The position numbers were made by a program, and so were the translations under genes. Below, piece by piece: positions 41,682 through 50,308 of a DNA stretch of 64,000 nt (its first letter is position 1; each line of letters opens with the position of its first letter). The DNA comes from Muribaculum sp. An289 (GTDB lineage: Bacteria > Bacteroidota > Bacteroidia > Bacteroidales > UBA932): contig NZ_NFIV01000005.1 in assembly GCF_002159555.1 (NCBI RefSeq), positions 1 to 64,000 on the forward strand, read 5' to 3'. A model generated the notes under the pieces. The model saw nothing but the letters and a program-made list of their open reading frames with translations, did no database searches and had not been told where the DNA came from.

Positions 41682-41704
41682 GGGAAACTTTCGGGTATAT
41701 TTTC

Positions 41705-41712
41705 TAACTTTG
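41705..41712 (+). promoter_or_regulatory. -7 promoter box abutting the activator start codon
   Basis: TAACTTTG matches TAnnTTTG and ends four bases before the ATG at 41717. Transcription would begin at or beside the A of the start codon, predicting a leaderless mRNA. Confidence 0.5.
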
Positions 41713-41716
41713 CACT

Positions 41717-42943
41717 ATGTTGAGTCAAGAAGAACTACAGAGAATCAAGAGCGGCTTCGACATCATCGGCAATGATGCGACCCTCAATTATGCCGTGGAA
41801 CTCGCATACAGGGCGGCTTTCACAGACCTGACCGTCCTCGTAACGGGCGAGAGCGGTGTCGGCAAGGAGTCCATACCGAAAATCGTACACCAGTACAGCG
41901 CACGCAAACATGCGAAATATTTTGCCGTCAATTGCGGAGGCATTCCTGAGGGCACGATAGATTCGGAGCTTTTCGGGCATGAAAAGGGAGCCTTTACCGG
42001 AGCTTCGGAAAAACGGAAGGGATATTTCGAAGAAGCCGACGGGGGAACCCTCTTCCTCGACGAGGTAGCCGAGCTTCCGCTTCCTTCCCAGGCCAAACTG
42101 CTGAGGGTGCTCCAGTCGGGAGAATTCATCCGTGTTGGTTCTTCCCAGGTATTGAAATGCGATGTCCGCGTAATAGCGGCCACCAACGTACACCTCGAAG
42201 AAGCCGTTTCGCGGGGAAAATTCAGGGCCGACCTCTATTACCGCTTAAACGCCATACCTATATATGTACCTGCCCTCAGGGAACGTCCGGGGGACATAGA
42301 ACTGCTGTTCAGAAAATTCCTTGCGGATTTTTCCGAAAAATACAGGACTTCCCGCCTGAGGCTTTCGGCAGAAGCGAAAAAACTGCTTACGGACTACCGC
42401 TGGCCGGGAAACATACGCCAGCTGAAAAACGTAGCCGAACAGCTTTCCGCCTTCGAATCGGTTTCCGACCCGCGGCAGAGCGTGGACATTTCCGGAGAGA
42501 TCATGGCGAGGTACATACCGAAAGAACAGGGAATCACACTGCCCGTAAAAAGCGGGAACGATGATGCAGGAGGATTGTCCTCAGCCGACAAGGAAATGAT
42601 TTTCAGGATATTGTACCAGCTGAAAGCCGATGTGGACCGCCTCAAGGCCATAGTCCTGCAAGGAGAGGGCGCCGAAAACCAGGCACCGAAAGTCCTGCCC
42701 GCCCCGCACAACGACTCCCCTATCATCACCCCGCATGCGGAACACTATACTGTCGATGACTACGACATGGGCGAGGAACATACGATAGTGGACAGGCCCC
42801 TGTCCATACAGGAAGTAAGCGAGGAGCTCATCAAGGCCGCACTGAAGCGCAACGGGGGAAAACGTAGCGCGGCGGCGGCAGAACTCGGCATTTCCGAAAG
42901 GACACTGTACAGGAAAATCAAGGAATACAATATAAAAATGTAA
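41717..42943 (+). CDS. Sigma-54-interacting AAA+ transcriptional activator
   Basis: 408 residues. Walker A is GESGVGKES (44-52), the sigma-54 contact loop GAFTGAS (91-97), Walker B TLFLDEVAEL (111-120) and the R-finger region LYYRLNAIPIYVPALRERPGDIELL. A Fis-type HTH ends the protein (GGKRSAAAAELGISERTLYRKIKEY). There is no N-terminal receiver or sensor domain, so control must be through partners, the linker or expression level. It heads an operon with lptE, a TPR gene and secG, with 13- to 14-base gaps, and should activate RpoN-dependent promoters elsewhere. Confidence 0.93.
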   Translation: MLSQEELQRIKSGFDIIGNDATLNYAVELAYRAAFTDLTVLVTGESGVGKESIPKIVHQYSARKHAKYFAVNCGGIPEGTIDSELFGHEKGAFTGASEKRKGYFEEADGGTLFLDEVAELPLPSQAKLLRVLQSGEFIRVGSSQVLKCDVRVIAATNVHLEEAVSRGKFRADLYYRLNAIPIYVPALRERPGDIELLFRKFLADFSEKYRTSRLRLSAEAKKLLTDYRWPGNIRQLKNVAEQLSAFESVSDPRQSVDISGEIMARYIPKEQGITLPVKSGNDDAGGLSSADKEMIFRILYQLKADVDRLKAIVLQGEGAENQAPKVLPAPHNDSPIITPHAEHYTVDDYDMGEEHTIVDRPLSIQEVSEELIKAALKRNGGKRSAAAAELGISERTLYRKIKEYNIKM

Positions 42944-42956
42944 AATATAATAGGAT

Positions 42957-43478
42957 ATGACGAAAATTTTCAAATATCTGTTGCGTGCCGGAGCCCTTGC
43001 CCTGCTGGGCCTGAGCGTATCGTCATGCGGGATTTACTCGTTTTCCGGTACTTCCATCCAGCCGGACGTCCATTCGATAACCGTGAATTTCATCGAAAAC
43101 AGGGCGTTGCTCGTGAATCCGGAACTGAGCAACCTGCTGACAGAGGAACTCATTGACAAATACCGCAAGCTCACCTCGCTCGACATACTGGACGAAGGGG
43201 GAGACTTAGAGGTAGGCGGCGAGATTACAGGCTACGATGTACGTCCGACGACGGTGACGGCCGATGAGGTAGCTGCACAGAACAGGCTGACCATCACTGT
43301 AAAAATGTACTATGTCAACAACAAGCATCCGGAAGAGAATTTCGAGTCGAAGTCATTCACCGCTTACGAAGACTATGACTCCACCCAATCGCTGGATGCC
43401 GTACAAAGTTCGCTGTGCCAGACTATCGTCGAAACCATAGTCGAGGATATCTTCAATGCGACAGTAGCCAACTGGTAA
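42957..43478 (+). CDS. lptE: LPS assembly lipoprotein LptE
   Basis: 173 residues. A signal peptide ends in a lipobox (LSVSSCGIYS), and the mature part has the LptE-type GIYSFSGTSIQPDVHSITVNF start and a long beta-rich body. LptE plugs the LptD barrel that inserts LPS in the outer membrane. LptC is encoded at 62637-63257 in the same window. Confidence 0.88.
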   Translation: MTKIFKYLLRAGALALLGLSVSSCGIYSFSGTSIQPDVHSITVNFIENRALLVNPELSNLLTEELIDKYRKLTSLDILDEGGDLEVGGEITGYDVRPTTVTADEVAAQNRLTITVKMYYVNNKHPEENFESKSFTAYEDYDSTQSLDAVQSSLCQTIVETIVEDIFNATVANW

Positions 43479-43491
43479 GGGAAACTCCATC

Positions 43492-44112
43492 ATGGATGCT
43501 CTGGAAAAAATGTCGTTGGCGGAACTGAGGGGCCAGTTATCCATGACCCCGTGGTTTGCCGCGGCCCATATCGAATTGGTCAGAAGGGTTTCCGCAATAG
43601 GCCCGGGGGTAGGAAGCGAATTCGAAAAGGCAGCCCTCAACGTATGGTCGCGGGCTACCCTGTACAGGATAGTCAATGAGGCTTCGGGAAAACGGGACTT
43701 TACTGATGCGGACATTACCGAAGCCATACGCGCTGGGCTGAATGCCGGGAAAGAAGACAACGGCACCGGCGAGGGCCGTACCGCCGGGCAATCCGAAAAC
43801 GCGGCACCGAGGGTAATCGTCCTCGGCGGAGATTATTTTTCCCGGGAGGATCTCGATTCGCTCAAGGCGGAAGACAGAATCTTTTCCCTTCTGGGAAGAA
43901 ACGCAGGAACCGAAGGGACGGCGGAAGAGCCGGAACCCGCATCTCCGGACAAACCATTCGACGACATGCGTTTTTATACCGAAACGCTGGCGGCAATTTA
44001 TGCCGAACAGGGATATTTTGATAAGGCTAAGGAAGTTTATGGCAAACTAATTTTGCTATATCCAGAAAAAAGTGCTTACTTTGCATCCCTTATTGAAAAA
44101 TTGAAACAATAA
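43492..44112 (+). CDS. Conserved protein with C-terminal TPR-like repeat
   Basis: 206 residues, no signal peptide. The N-terminus (MDALEKMSLAELRGQLSMTPWFAAAHIELVRR) is helical and hydrophobic in parts, the middle is acidic and disordered-looking (GNAGTEGTAEEPEPASPDK), and the end YTETLAAIYAEQGYFDKAKEVYGKLILLYPEKS forms a TPR. It starts 14 bases after lptE and precedes secG by 14 bases. The function is not known. Confidence 0.65.
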   Translation: MDALEKMSLAELRGQLSMTPWFAAAHIELVRRVSAIGPGVGSEFEKAALNVWSRATLYRIVNEASGKRDFTDADITEAIRAGLNAGKEDNGTGEGRTAGQSENAAPRVIVLGGDYFSREDLDSLKAEDRIFSLLGRNAGTEGTAEEPEPASPDKPFDDMRFYTETLAAIYAEQGYFDKAKEVYGKLILLYPEKSAYFASLIEKLKQ

Positions 44113-44125
44113 AAATCAAAATATT

Positions 44126-44482
44126 ATGTACATAGCTTTATCAATCATCATTGTTATCGCGTGCGTGCTGCTTACCCTCGTAGTGCTGGCCCAGAACAGC
44201 AAAGGCGGCGGACTTGCAGCCAATTTCGGAGCAGGAAACCAGACTTTCGGTGTCCGCCAGACTGCCGATTTGCTGGAAAAACTCACTTGGATACTTGCAG
44301 CCGTAATCCTGGTATTGTCCATCCTTTGCTCGTTCTTCACAGCCGAAAGGAATGCAACCACAATCGACGTTACCAAGCAGATAGAGGCCACAACGACAGA
44401 AATACCTGCTTTCCCGGCCAACACTTTCAACGCCGGCGGAGAGGCTCCTGCCACCAATGCGGCAGACTCGACTGCAAACTAA
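44126..44482 (+). CDS. secG: Preprotein translocase subunit SecG
   Basis: 118 residues. Two membrane helices (ALSIIIVIACVLLTLVVLAQ and LTWILAAVILVLSILCSFF) flank the conserved loop NSKGGGLAANFGAGNQTFGVRQTADLLEKL (read in parts). The C-terminal tail is disordered. It is the auxiliary subunit of the SecYEG channel and the last gene of the activator-lptE operon; a terminator follows 55 bases later. Confidence 0.93.
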   Translation: MYIALSIIIVIACVLLTLVVLAQNSKGGGLAANFGAGNQTFGVRQTADLLEKLTWILAAVILVLSILCSFFTAERNATTIDVTKQIEATTTEIPAFPANTFNAGGEAPATNAADSTAN

Positions 44483-44536
44483 CCTACTGCACGACAACAC
44501 GATAAGAAGGATTTTCACAATCCTTGCGACATTATA

Positions 44537-44575
44537 AGAGGGCGACCGGAATCCGGCTGCCCTCAATTTTTTTTT
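44537..44575 (+). terminator. Intrinsic terminator after secG
   Basis: GAGGGC (44538-44543) pairs with GCCCTC (44559-44564), with an inner CCGGAATCCGG stem, followed by a run of nine or more T. Confidence 0.85.
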
Positions 44576-44618
44576 AAAATTTTACTACTTTGTGATACAA
44601 GGTATTTAAAATTATTCA

Positions 44619-44626
44619 TATATTTG
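44619..44626 (+). promoter_or_regulatory. -7 promoter box for the PspC/PadR operon
   Basis: TATATTTG, 20 bases before the ATG at 44647. Confidence 0.6.
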
Positions 44627-44646
44627 CAGCACCAAATATTTTAAAA

Positions 44647-45237
44647 ATGAAAAGAACATTGAACATTGGAATCGGTAAGCGAAACTTCATCATAGACGAA
44701 GACGCCTACCATAAGTTGAACGGATACCTGAGCGCGTTCAGAAAAGAACTGGGCGGGGCTTACGGCTCGGACGAAGTAATGGACGACCTTGAAATGCGCA
44801 TTGCCGACATATTCACCGAAAACCTTGCGGGCAGCGGCAACGTAGTGGACATAAGGCTTGTCGAAGCCGTCATACTCCAGCTCGGGATGCCGAACGGGCC
44901 GTACCGCGAAAACAGCACTTCCGAAGAGAACAACGGAAGGGATTGGGAATGGGGATACCGGGCTGACGAGCCGAGAAGGAAACTCTACAGAAACCCCGAT
45001 GACAGATTCCTTTTCGGAGTATGCGGTGGGCTCGGCGCGTTCCTCAACATCGATTCGGCCATCGTAAGGCTGATTTTCGTAATCCTCCTGTTCTGCGGCT
45101 CGGCAGGATTCTGGATTTATCTCGTGCTGTTGCTCATAGCCCCTATGGCAAAGACCCCTTTCCAGAAATGCGAAATGAGAGGTATCGCCCCTACGGCTGA
45201 AAACATGAACAGGTTCAGGACTAATAAAAACTATTGA
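44647..45237 (+). CDS. PspC-domain envelope protein (short form)
   Basis: 196 residues. The N-terminal half is a soluble helical region (KRNFIIDEDAYHKLNGYLSAFRKELG, then EVMDDLEMRIADIF) shared with the 335-residue PspC gene two genes downstream. The PspC core RNPDDRFLFGVCGGLGAFLNIDSAIVRLIFVILLF is followed by a second membrane helix. PspC family proteins take part in the membrane-stress response. It is followed by a PadR regulator whose ATG begins three bases after the stop codon. Confidence 0.85.
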   Translation: MKRTLNIGIGKRNFIIDEDAYHKLNGYLSAFRKELGGAYGSDEVMDDLEMRIADIFTENLAGSGNVVDIRLVEAVILQLGMPNGPYRENSTSEENNGRDWEWGYRADEPRRKLYRNPDDRFLFGVCGGLGAFLNIDSAIVRLIFVILLFCGSAGFWIYLVLLLIAPMAKTPFQKCEMRGIAPTAENMNRFRTNKNY

Positions 45238-45239
45238 TT

Positions 45240-45572
45240 ATGAACATTAACAGCGAAAACACCAAAATACAGATGCGCAGAGGGGTTTTGGAATATTGCA
45301 TACTCCTGATACTGAGCAAGGGGGACGAATATGCCTCATCGATTATAAATGAACTGAGAAATGCGGACATGATCGTGGTCGAGGGTACGCTTTACCCGCT
45401 GCTGATACGGCAGAAGAACCTGGGACTCCTTTCCTACAGATGGGAAGAGTCCCCGCAGGGCCCGCCGAGAAAATATTACAGCATTACGGACAAAGGACGG
45501 GAATACCTTGATGAACTGGACACCGCCTGGAACGGAATAGTGGCATCGATAGATTCGATAAAAAGGAAATAA
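45240..45572 (+). CDS. PadR-family transcriptional regulator
   Basis: 110 residues. The winged helix is recognisable in RRGVLEYCILLILSKGDEYASSIINELRN (read in parts), VVEGTLYPLLIRQKNLGLLSYRW and GPPRKYYSITDKGREYL, the classic PadR pattern. The ATG at 45240 is chosen; the frame also opens two codons earlier without a standard start. It sits between two PspC genes and probably represses this operon. Confidence 0.92.
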   Translation: MNINSENTKIQMRRGVLEYCILLILSKGDEYASSIINELRNADMIVVEGTLYPLLIRQKNLGLLSYRWEESPQGPPRKYYSITDKGREYLDELDTAWNGIVASIDSIKRK

Positions 45573-45596
45573 AACGACTGGTAAAAGACAAAAACT

Positions 45597-46604
45597 ATGA
45601 AACAGGTTGAAAAAATAAGTCTTTCAAGTGTCCCGTTTTCAATAGAAAAGGACGCTTACGACAAATTGTGCACATATCTCGCCGACATAAACGCCCATTA
45701 CAAGGACTCGCAGGGAGGGGACGAAGTCGTGGACGGCATTGAAGAAAGGATGGCCGAGCTCTTCAAGGAAAAGACGGCTGCCGACGGGGTCGTTACGATG
45801 GAACTCGTGGATGAAGTGATAGGCCGCCTTGGAAGGCCGGCAGACATCGACTGCGACCCTTCGGAAGAAAGGCCCCGCCGCAACAGAATCTCCAAAAGGC
45901 TGTACCGCGACAAGGACAACGGCATGATTTTCGGCGTTTGCAGCGGACTTGGCGCATATTTCAACATAGACAAGGCTGTCATCAGGCTGATTTTCTTCAT
46001 ATTGTTCTTTATCGGATTTTTCACGGAAGGAATATTTTTCGGAATAGTCCTGTTTTCATACATAGCCTTGGCGGTCTGCATGCCGCCGGCAGTGACAGTT
46101 GAAGACAGATGCCGCATGTACGGAAACGGGACCGACATTTCGGGAATAGAAGAACAGATAAGATACCGTCCGGACAGCAAACCCGGCCAATACAGGCGCG
46201 AGCGCGGCAGGTCAACGACCGAATCCGTCATAATCAAGATAATCGGAATCCTCGCCCTTATCATCGGTGTCGGCGGACTGATATCCGGCTCCCTCACGGC
46301 ATTGTGGATGAAAATGCTCAATGACTTCGTTGCCTTCGAAGCCGAAAGCGAGATGATGCGCCTGTACGGCCTGTACATAACACCGCTGACACAGAATGTC
46401 TGGTTCATCATACTCATTTACACAGTGGTTCTGCTGCCTTTCATCTGGCTGATTTACGAAGGGCTCAAGCTGATATTCGGTTTCAGACCGCCAAAATGGC
46501 ATCCCGGCCTTGTAATCATGTTCGTCTGGATGGCCGCCATCATTGCCGCACTGGTCATCGTTTCGTGGAATTTCTACGACTTATGGTACGTATATAACAT
46601 GTAG
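45597..46604 (+). CDS. PspC-domain membrane protein (long form)
   Basis: 335 residues. It shares the N-terminal soluble domain (VPFSIEKDAYDKLCTYLADIN) and PspC core (RDKDNGMIFGVCSGLGAYFNIDKAVIRLIFFILFF) with the short form, but adds about 150 residues with four further membrane helices. A paralogous pair flanks the PadR regulator. The extra helices suggest a sensor or scaffold role. Confidence 0.85.
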   Translation: MKQVEKISLSSVPFSIEKDAYDKLCTYLADINAHYKDSQGGDEVVDGIEERMAELFKEKTAADGVVTMELVDEVIGRLGRPADIDCDPSEERPRRNRISKRLYRDKDNGMIFGVCSGLGAYFNIDKAVIRLIFFILFFIGFFTEGIFFGIVLFSYIALAVCMPPAVTVEDRCRMYGNGTDISGIEEQIRYRPDSKPGQYRRERGRSTTESVIIKIIGILALIIGVGGLISGSLTALWMKMLNDFVAFEAESEMMRLYGLYITPLTQNVWFIILIYTVVLLPFIWLIYEGLKLIFGFRPPKWHPGLVIMFVWMAAIIAALVIVSWNFYDLWYVYNM

Positions 46605-46626
46605 ACAATATATTACGGTAAAATGA

Positions 46627-46786
46627 GAAGCTATTTAAAATTTTTTCTCAGAAAATTTGAGACATGTTTCCGTGCAGATTTTTGCCGTTTTTTGAGGAGA
46701 ATAGCAGCGCTATTTTTCGATAAAAATGGCGGAAAGATGCCGGAATGGTGTCACAAAGAACTTTTGAAAAAATTTTAAACAGCTTC
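46627..46786. mobile_element. 160-bp MITE, copy 2
   Basis: Starts GAAGCTATTTAAAATTTT and ends AAATTTTAAACAGCTTC, i.e. the same inverted ends as copy 1 with one mismatch, and the same length. Internal palindromes are kept. The flanks (TGA left, AGA right) give no exact duplication. It inserted 22 bases after the PspC stop. Confidence 0.8.
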
Positions 46787-46793
46787 AGAGAAC

Positions 46794-46822
46794 AGGCCGG
46801 AGGGGGAATCCCTTTCCGGCCT
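46794..46822. terminator. GC-rich hairpin after the second MITE
   Basis: AGGCCGGA pairs with TCCGGCCT across a loop that also pairs in part (GGGG/CCCT). There is no T-run, so termination is only possible, perhaps as the former end of the PspC operon displaced by the MITE. Confidence 0.35.
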
Positions 46823-46954
46823 GAATGCTGTACAGTCTCAAAAAATAGAATGTCTTATCATAGATTCAGTTACTTTTCCGCTCAAATATTTTTGCTCCGA
46901 TATCTTTGTCCAATAAGATGCAGAAAAACAGGTATACGTTGCACGGATTTTGCA

Positions 46955-46962
46955 TAACTTTG
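46955..46962 (+). promoter_or_regulatory. -7 promoter box for mdh
   Basis: TAACTTTG matches TAnnTTTG, 45 bases before the ATG at 47008. Confidence 0.55.
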
Positions 46963-47007
46963 GGCGAAATTTGAAAAATTTTTAATTAACACATAAAAAA
47001 ACGAGCT

Positions 47008-48003
47008 ATGAGCTATTTGACTAATGAAAAACTGACCATCGTCGGTGCTGCCGGCATGATCGGATCGAACATGGCACAGACTGCCTTGATGATGAGACTG
47101 ACCCCTAACATCTGCCTTTACGACCCGTTTGCAACCGGTCTTGAAGGAGTTGCGGAAGAAATGTTCCACTGTGCCTTTGAAGGTGCCAACATCACTTTCA
47201 CAACGGATATGAAAGAAGCCCTCACGGGTGCGAAATATGTCGTATCGTCAGGCGGAGCCCCTCGTAAGGCCGGCATGACACGCGAAGACCTTCTTAAAGG
47301 CAATTGCGAAATAGCGGAACAACTCGGTAAGGACATCAAGGCATACTGCCCGGATGTCAAACATGTTGTCATCATATTCAACCCTGCCGATTTGACAGGT
47401 CTTGTAACCCTTCTTCACTCTGGTCTGAAACCAAGCCAGGTAACTACTCTTGCCGCTCTGGATTCCACCCGTCTGCAAAGCGCTCTCGCAAAAGAATTCG
47501 GCGTACAGCAGAGCAAGGTGACCAACTGCCACACTTTCGGCGGCCACGGCGAGCAGATGGCGGTATTCGCATCAAGGGTTCTCGTTGACGGCGTTCCTTT
47601 CAGCGAACTTCTCGGAACCAAACTTTCGGCTGCACGCTGGGAAGAAATCAAAGGCAACGTCATCCAGGGCGGAAAGAAAATCATCGACCTCAGAGGACGT
47701 TCTTCATTCCAGAGCCCGGCATACGTATCCATCGAAATGATTGCTGCTGCAATGGGCGGCAAGAAATTCGAATGGCCGGCAGGCTGCTACGTGAACAACG
47801 AGAAATACCACCATGTAATGATGGCGATGAACAGCGTTATCGACGCAAACGGCGTTTCATTCAAGGTTCCTGAAGGAACTGCCGAAGAAATGGCAGCCCT
47901 CGAAGCTTCTTACGAGCACCTCTGCAAGATGCGTGACGAAATCATCGAACTCGGCATCATCCCGGCAGTGGAAGACTGGAAGAAAGTCAATCCGAACCTG
48001 TAA
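47008..48003 (+). CDS. mdh: Malate dehydrogenase
   Basis: 331 residues. The Rossmann start is LTIVGAAGMIGSNMA. Substrate-binding residues are in GAPRKAGMTREDLL and STRLQSALAKEFG, and the catalytic histidine in NCHTFGGHGEQMAVF. It interconverts malate and oxaloacetate with NAD(H), part of the branch to succinate and propionate in anaerobic Bacteroidales. It stands alone between a promoter and a strong terminator. Confidence 0.93.
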   Translation: MSYLTNEKLTIVGAAGMIGSNMAQTALMMRLTPNICLYDPFATGLEGVAEEMFHCAFEGANITFTTDMKEALTGAKYVVSSGGAPRKAGMTREDLLKGNCEIAEQLGKDIKAYCPDVKHVVIIFNPADLTGLVTLLHSGLKPSQVTTLAALDSTRLQSALAKEFGVQQSKVTNCHTFGGHGEQMAVFASRVLVDGVPFSELLGTKLSAARWEEIKGNVIQGGKKIIDLRGRSSFQSPAYVSIEMIAAAMGGKKFEWPAGCYVNNEKYHHVMMAMNSVIDANGVSFKVPEGTAEEMAALEASYEHLCKMRDEIIELGIIPAVEDWKKVNPNL

Positions 48004-48098
48004 TCCTGCCTGCGGGAATCGGAAGTCCTTTTCCCGCCACGGTACAAGCGCATAATTACACAACCGATTGAATCCAATCGGCGGATTAAGATAAGCGC

Positions 48099-48132
48099 AG
48101 CCCCGGCAAGTACCGGGGCTGTTTGTTTTTTT
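48099..48132 (+). terminator. Intrinsic terminator after mdh
   Basis: AGCCCCGG (48099-48106) pairs with CCGGGGCT (48113-48120) and is followed by GTTTGTTTTTTT. Confidence 0.85.
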
Positions 48133-48190
48133 ACAAAAAGGCGAGCTTGTAATAGGCATTCCTCCGCAGCGACTTTCCGCCACTGCTTGA

Positions 48191-48335
48191 AGCGAGTATT
48201 ATTTTGCTAAAATTCTGATTATCAACTATTTAAGAAAACACAACTCGCTTTCAGCCATGTCCGCATACCCCTCAAAAGCGAGTTGATTTTTAGTAAAATA
48301 CTGATTTTTAACGATTTAGCAAAATTCAACTCGCT
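48191..48335. repeat. Two 59-bp palindromic repeats (GCGAGTTG family)
   Basis: Copy 1 (48191-48249) and copy 2 (48277-48335) are direct repeats of each other. In copy 2 the outer arms AGCGAGTTGA and TCAACTCGCT are inverted complements. Inside is a shared ATTCTGATT/TACTGATTTTTAAC segment. They lie in the mdh-glyS gap. Confidence 0.7.
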
Positions 48336-48360
48336 CCAGACGGAGACGGGTAGGAATCGG

Positions 48361-48411
48361 ATTTTTCCGACAGATTTTTCCGACAGATTTTTCCGACAGA
48401 TTTGCCGGCAG
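48361..48411. repeat. 13-bp tandem repeat (ATTTTTCCGACAG)
   Basis: Three exact copies run from 48361 to 48399, followed by a shortened, diverged fourth. Confidence 0.8.
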
Positions 48412-48575
48412 ATTTTTCACCCTACGTCCATCTGCCATTTCTACAACACACTAATAATCAAAGCTTTGCCAAAACCACTCCTGCTTTTGGGTACCTCAGA
48501 AAGTACCCAAAGACAGCCCCTGCTTTCATAAATTATTAACAATCAACCACTTATATTAACATAGGGTGGCTTTGA
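48412..48575. repeat. Mosaic repeat core, copy 4
   Basis: Begins ATTTTTCACCC and ends AGGGTGGC, with the AACACACTAATAATCAA segment and the hairpin CTTTTGGGTAC / GTACCCAAAG (48484-48512), as in copies 1-3. Blocks A and B are absent. From here to the glyS stop at 48742 only a short hairpin CCGGC-CAAAATA-GCCGG (48661-48677) is visible. Confidence 0.65.
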
Positions 48576-48741
48576 GGTGAGTTTCGTCGCCTCTCCGCGC
48601 TGATAAACTCACCCTTCTTGTCCTGAAAAAACTCGCCTCCCCCGTGCTGAAAAAGGTTTACCGGCCAAAATAGCCGGCAAAGGGTCTCGTTCCGGCAAAT
48701 CCGTCCTTTACACTGCCCCGCAACAGTACGCCATCGGCCCG

Positions 48742-50286
48742 CTACAGTCCTATTTTCCTGTAAAGTTCCCTGAAACCGGCTTCTTTCTCGACTAAGGAGC
48801 GTACTTCGGAAACCGGAACCCTGTCCTGGCGCATGCTGTCCCTGTAACGGACCGTAACGCACCCGTCCTGAAGGCTGTCGTGGTCCACCGTTATGCACAA
48901 TGGGGTGCCGATTGCATCCTGACGGCGGTACCTCTTGCCTATCGAGTCCTTTTCGTCGTAAACGACATTGAAGTCGTATTTGAGTTCATCGACGATTTTC
49001 TGGGCCAGTTCAGGAAGTCCGTCTTTCTTGATAAGCGGAAGAATGGCTGCCTTGACAGGGGCAAGGGCGGCCGGGATGCGGAGCACGTCGCGCATTTCCC
49101 CGTTTTCCAACTGTTCCTCGCAATACGCGGCGGAAAGCACCTGGAGCACCATGCGGTCAACGCCTATCGAGGTTTCCACAACGTATGGCACGTAACTTTC
49201 GTTTGTCTCCGGGTCAAAATACTGGAGTTTCTTGCCCGAAACCCTCTGATGGTTGCTCAAATCGAAATCGGTACGCGAATGTATTCCCTCCACTTCCTTG
49301 AAGCCGAACGGGAAATTGAATTCGATATCGGTTGCCGCATTGGCATAGTGCGCGAGTTTTTCATGGTCGTGGAAACGGTAGTTGTCATCGCCGAAACCGA
49401 GGGCACGGTGCCACTTCATCCTCATCTCCTTCCAATAGGAGAACCATTTCATCTCGTCTCCGGGACGGACGAAAAACTGCATCTCCATCTGCTCGAACTC
49501 CCTCATGCGGAAGATGAACTGCCTTGCAACTATCTCATTGCGGAAAGCCTTGCCTATCTGTGCGATACCGAAAGGGAGCTTCATGCGGCCCGTCTTGTAA
49601 ACATTCAGGAAATTGACGAAAATACCCTGTGCGGTTTCGGGACGGAGGTATATCGTGCTCGCCCCCTCGGCCACCGAGCCTATCTGAGTGGAGAACATAA
49701 GGTTGAACTGCCGCACCTCGGTCCAGTTCTTGGTACCGGAAACAGGGCATGCTATGTCGCAGTCGAGAATCAGCTGCCTCAAGCCTTCGAGGTCGTTCGC
49801 ATTCAGAGCGGCAGCGAGACGTTCGCGTACGGAGTCGATTTTCGCCTGATTGCGCAGGACATTCGGATTCGTCGCACGGAACTGTTCCTCGTTGAAGGCA
49901 TCGCCGAATTTTTTCCGGCCCTTCTCCACGTCCTTCGCGATTTTTTCCTCCAGTTTTCCAATATAATCCTCCACAAGGACGTCGGCACGGTACCTTTTCT
50001 TTGAGTCCTTGTTGTCGATAAGCGGGTCGTTGAACGCTCCGAGATGTCCGGAAGCCTCCCATGTCTTAGGATGCATGAAGATTGCGGCATCGATCCCGAC
50101 AATGTTTTCATGCAGTTTTACCATGAAATCCCACCAATACCTTTTTATATTGTTTTTCAGCTCCACGCCGTTCTGACCGTAATCGTATACGGCGCCGAGT
50201 CCGTCATAAATCTCGCTCGAAGGGAAAATGAACCCATATTCCTTGCAATGTGCGACAAGTTTCTTGAAAAGCTCTTCCTGTGTCAT
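48742..50286 (-). CDS. glyS: Glycyl-tRNA synthetase (alpha2 type)
   Basis: 514 residues of the class II homodimeric glycyl-tRNA synthetase. Visible are YGFIFPSSEIYDGLGAVYDYG near the start, the RPETAQGIFVNF motif 2 region, FRNEIVARQFIFRMREFEQMEM and the anticodon-binding end DGLPELAQKIVDELKYDF. It charges tRNA-Gly in the cytoplasm. It is the last gene of a five-gene operon starting at sufS, 22 bases after folK. Confidence 0.96.
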   Translation of the reverse strand: MTQEELFKKLVAHCKEYGFIFPSSEIYDGLGAVYDYGQNGVELKNNIKRYWWDFMVKLHENIVGIDAAIFMHPKTWEASGHLGAFNDPLIDNKDSKKRYRADVLVEDYIGKLEEKIAKDVEKGRKKFGDAFNEEQFRATNPNVLRNQAKIDSVRERLAAALNANDLEGLRQLILDCDIACPVSGTKNWTEVRQFNLMFSTQIGSVAEGASTIYLRPETAQGIFVNFLNVYKTGRMKLPFGIAQIGKAFRNEIVARQFIFRMREFEQMEMQFFVRPGDEMKWFSYWKEMRMKWHRALGFGDDNYRFHDHEKLAHYANAATDIEFNFPFGFKEVEGIHSRTDFDLSNHQRVSGKKLQYFDPETNESYVPYVVETSIGVDRMVLQVLSAAYCEEQLENGEMRDVLRIPAALAPVKAAILPLIKKDGLPELAQKIVDELKYDFNVVYDEKDSIGKRYRRQDAIGTPLCITVDHDSLQDGCVTVRYRDSMRQDRVPVSEVRSLVEKEAGFRELYRKIGL

Positions 50287-50308
50287 ATCTCAATCGTTTT
50301 TTTATATT

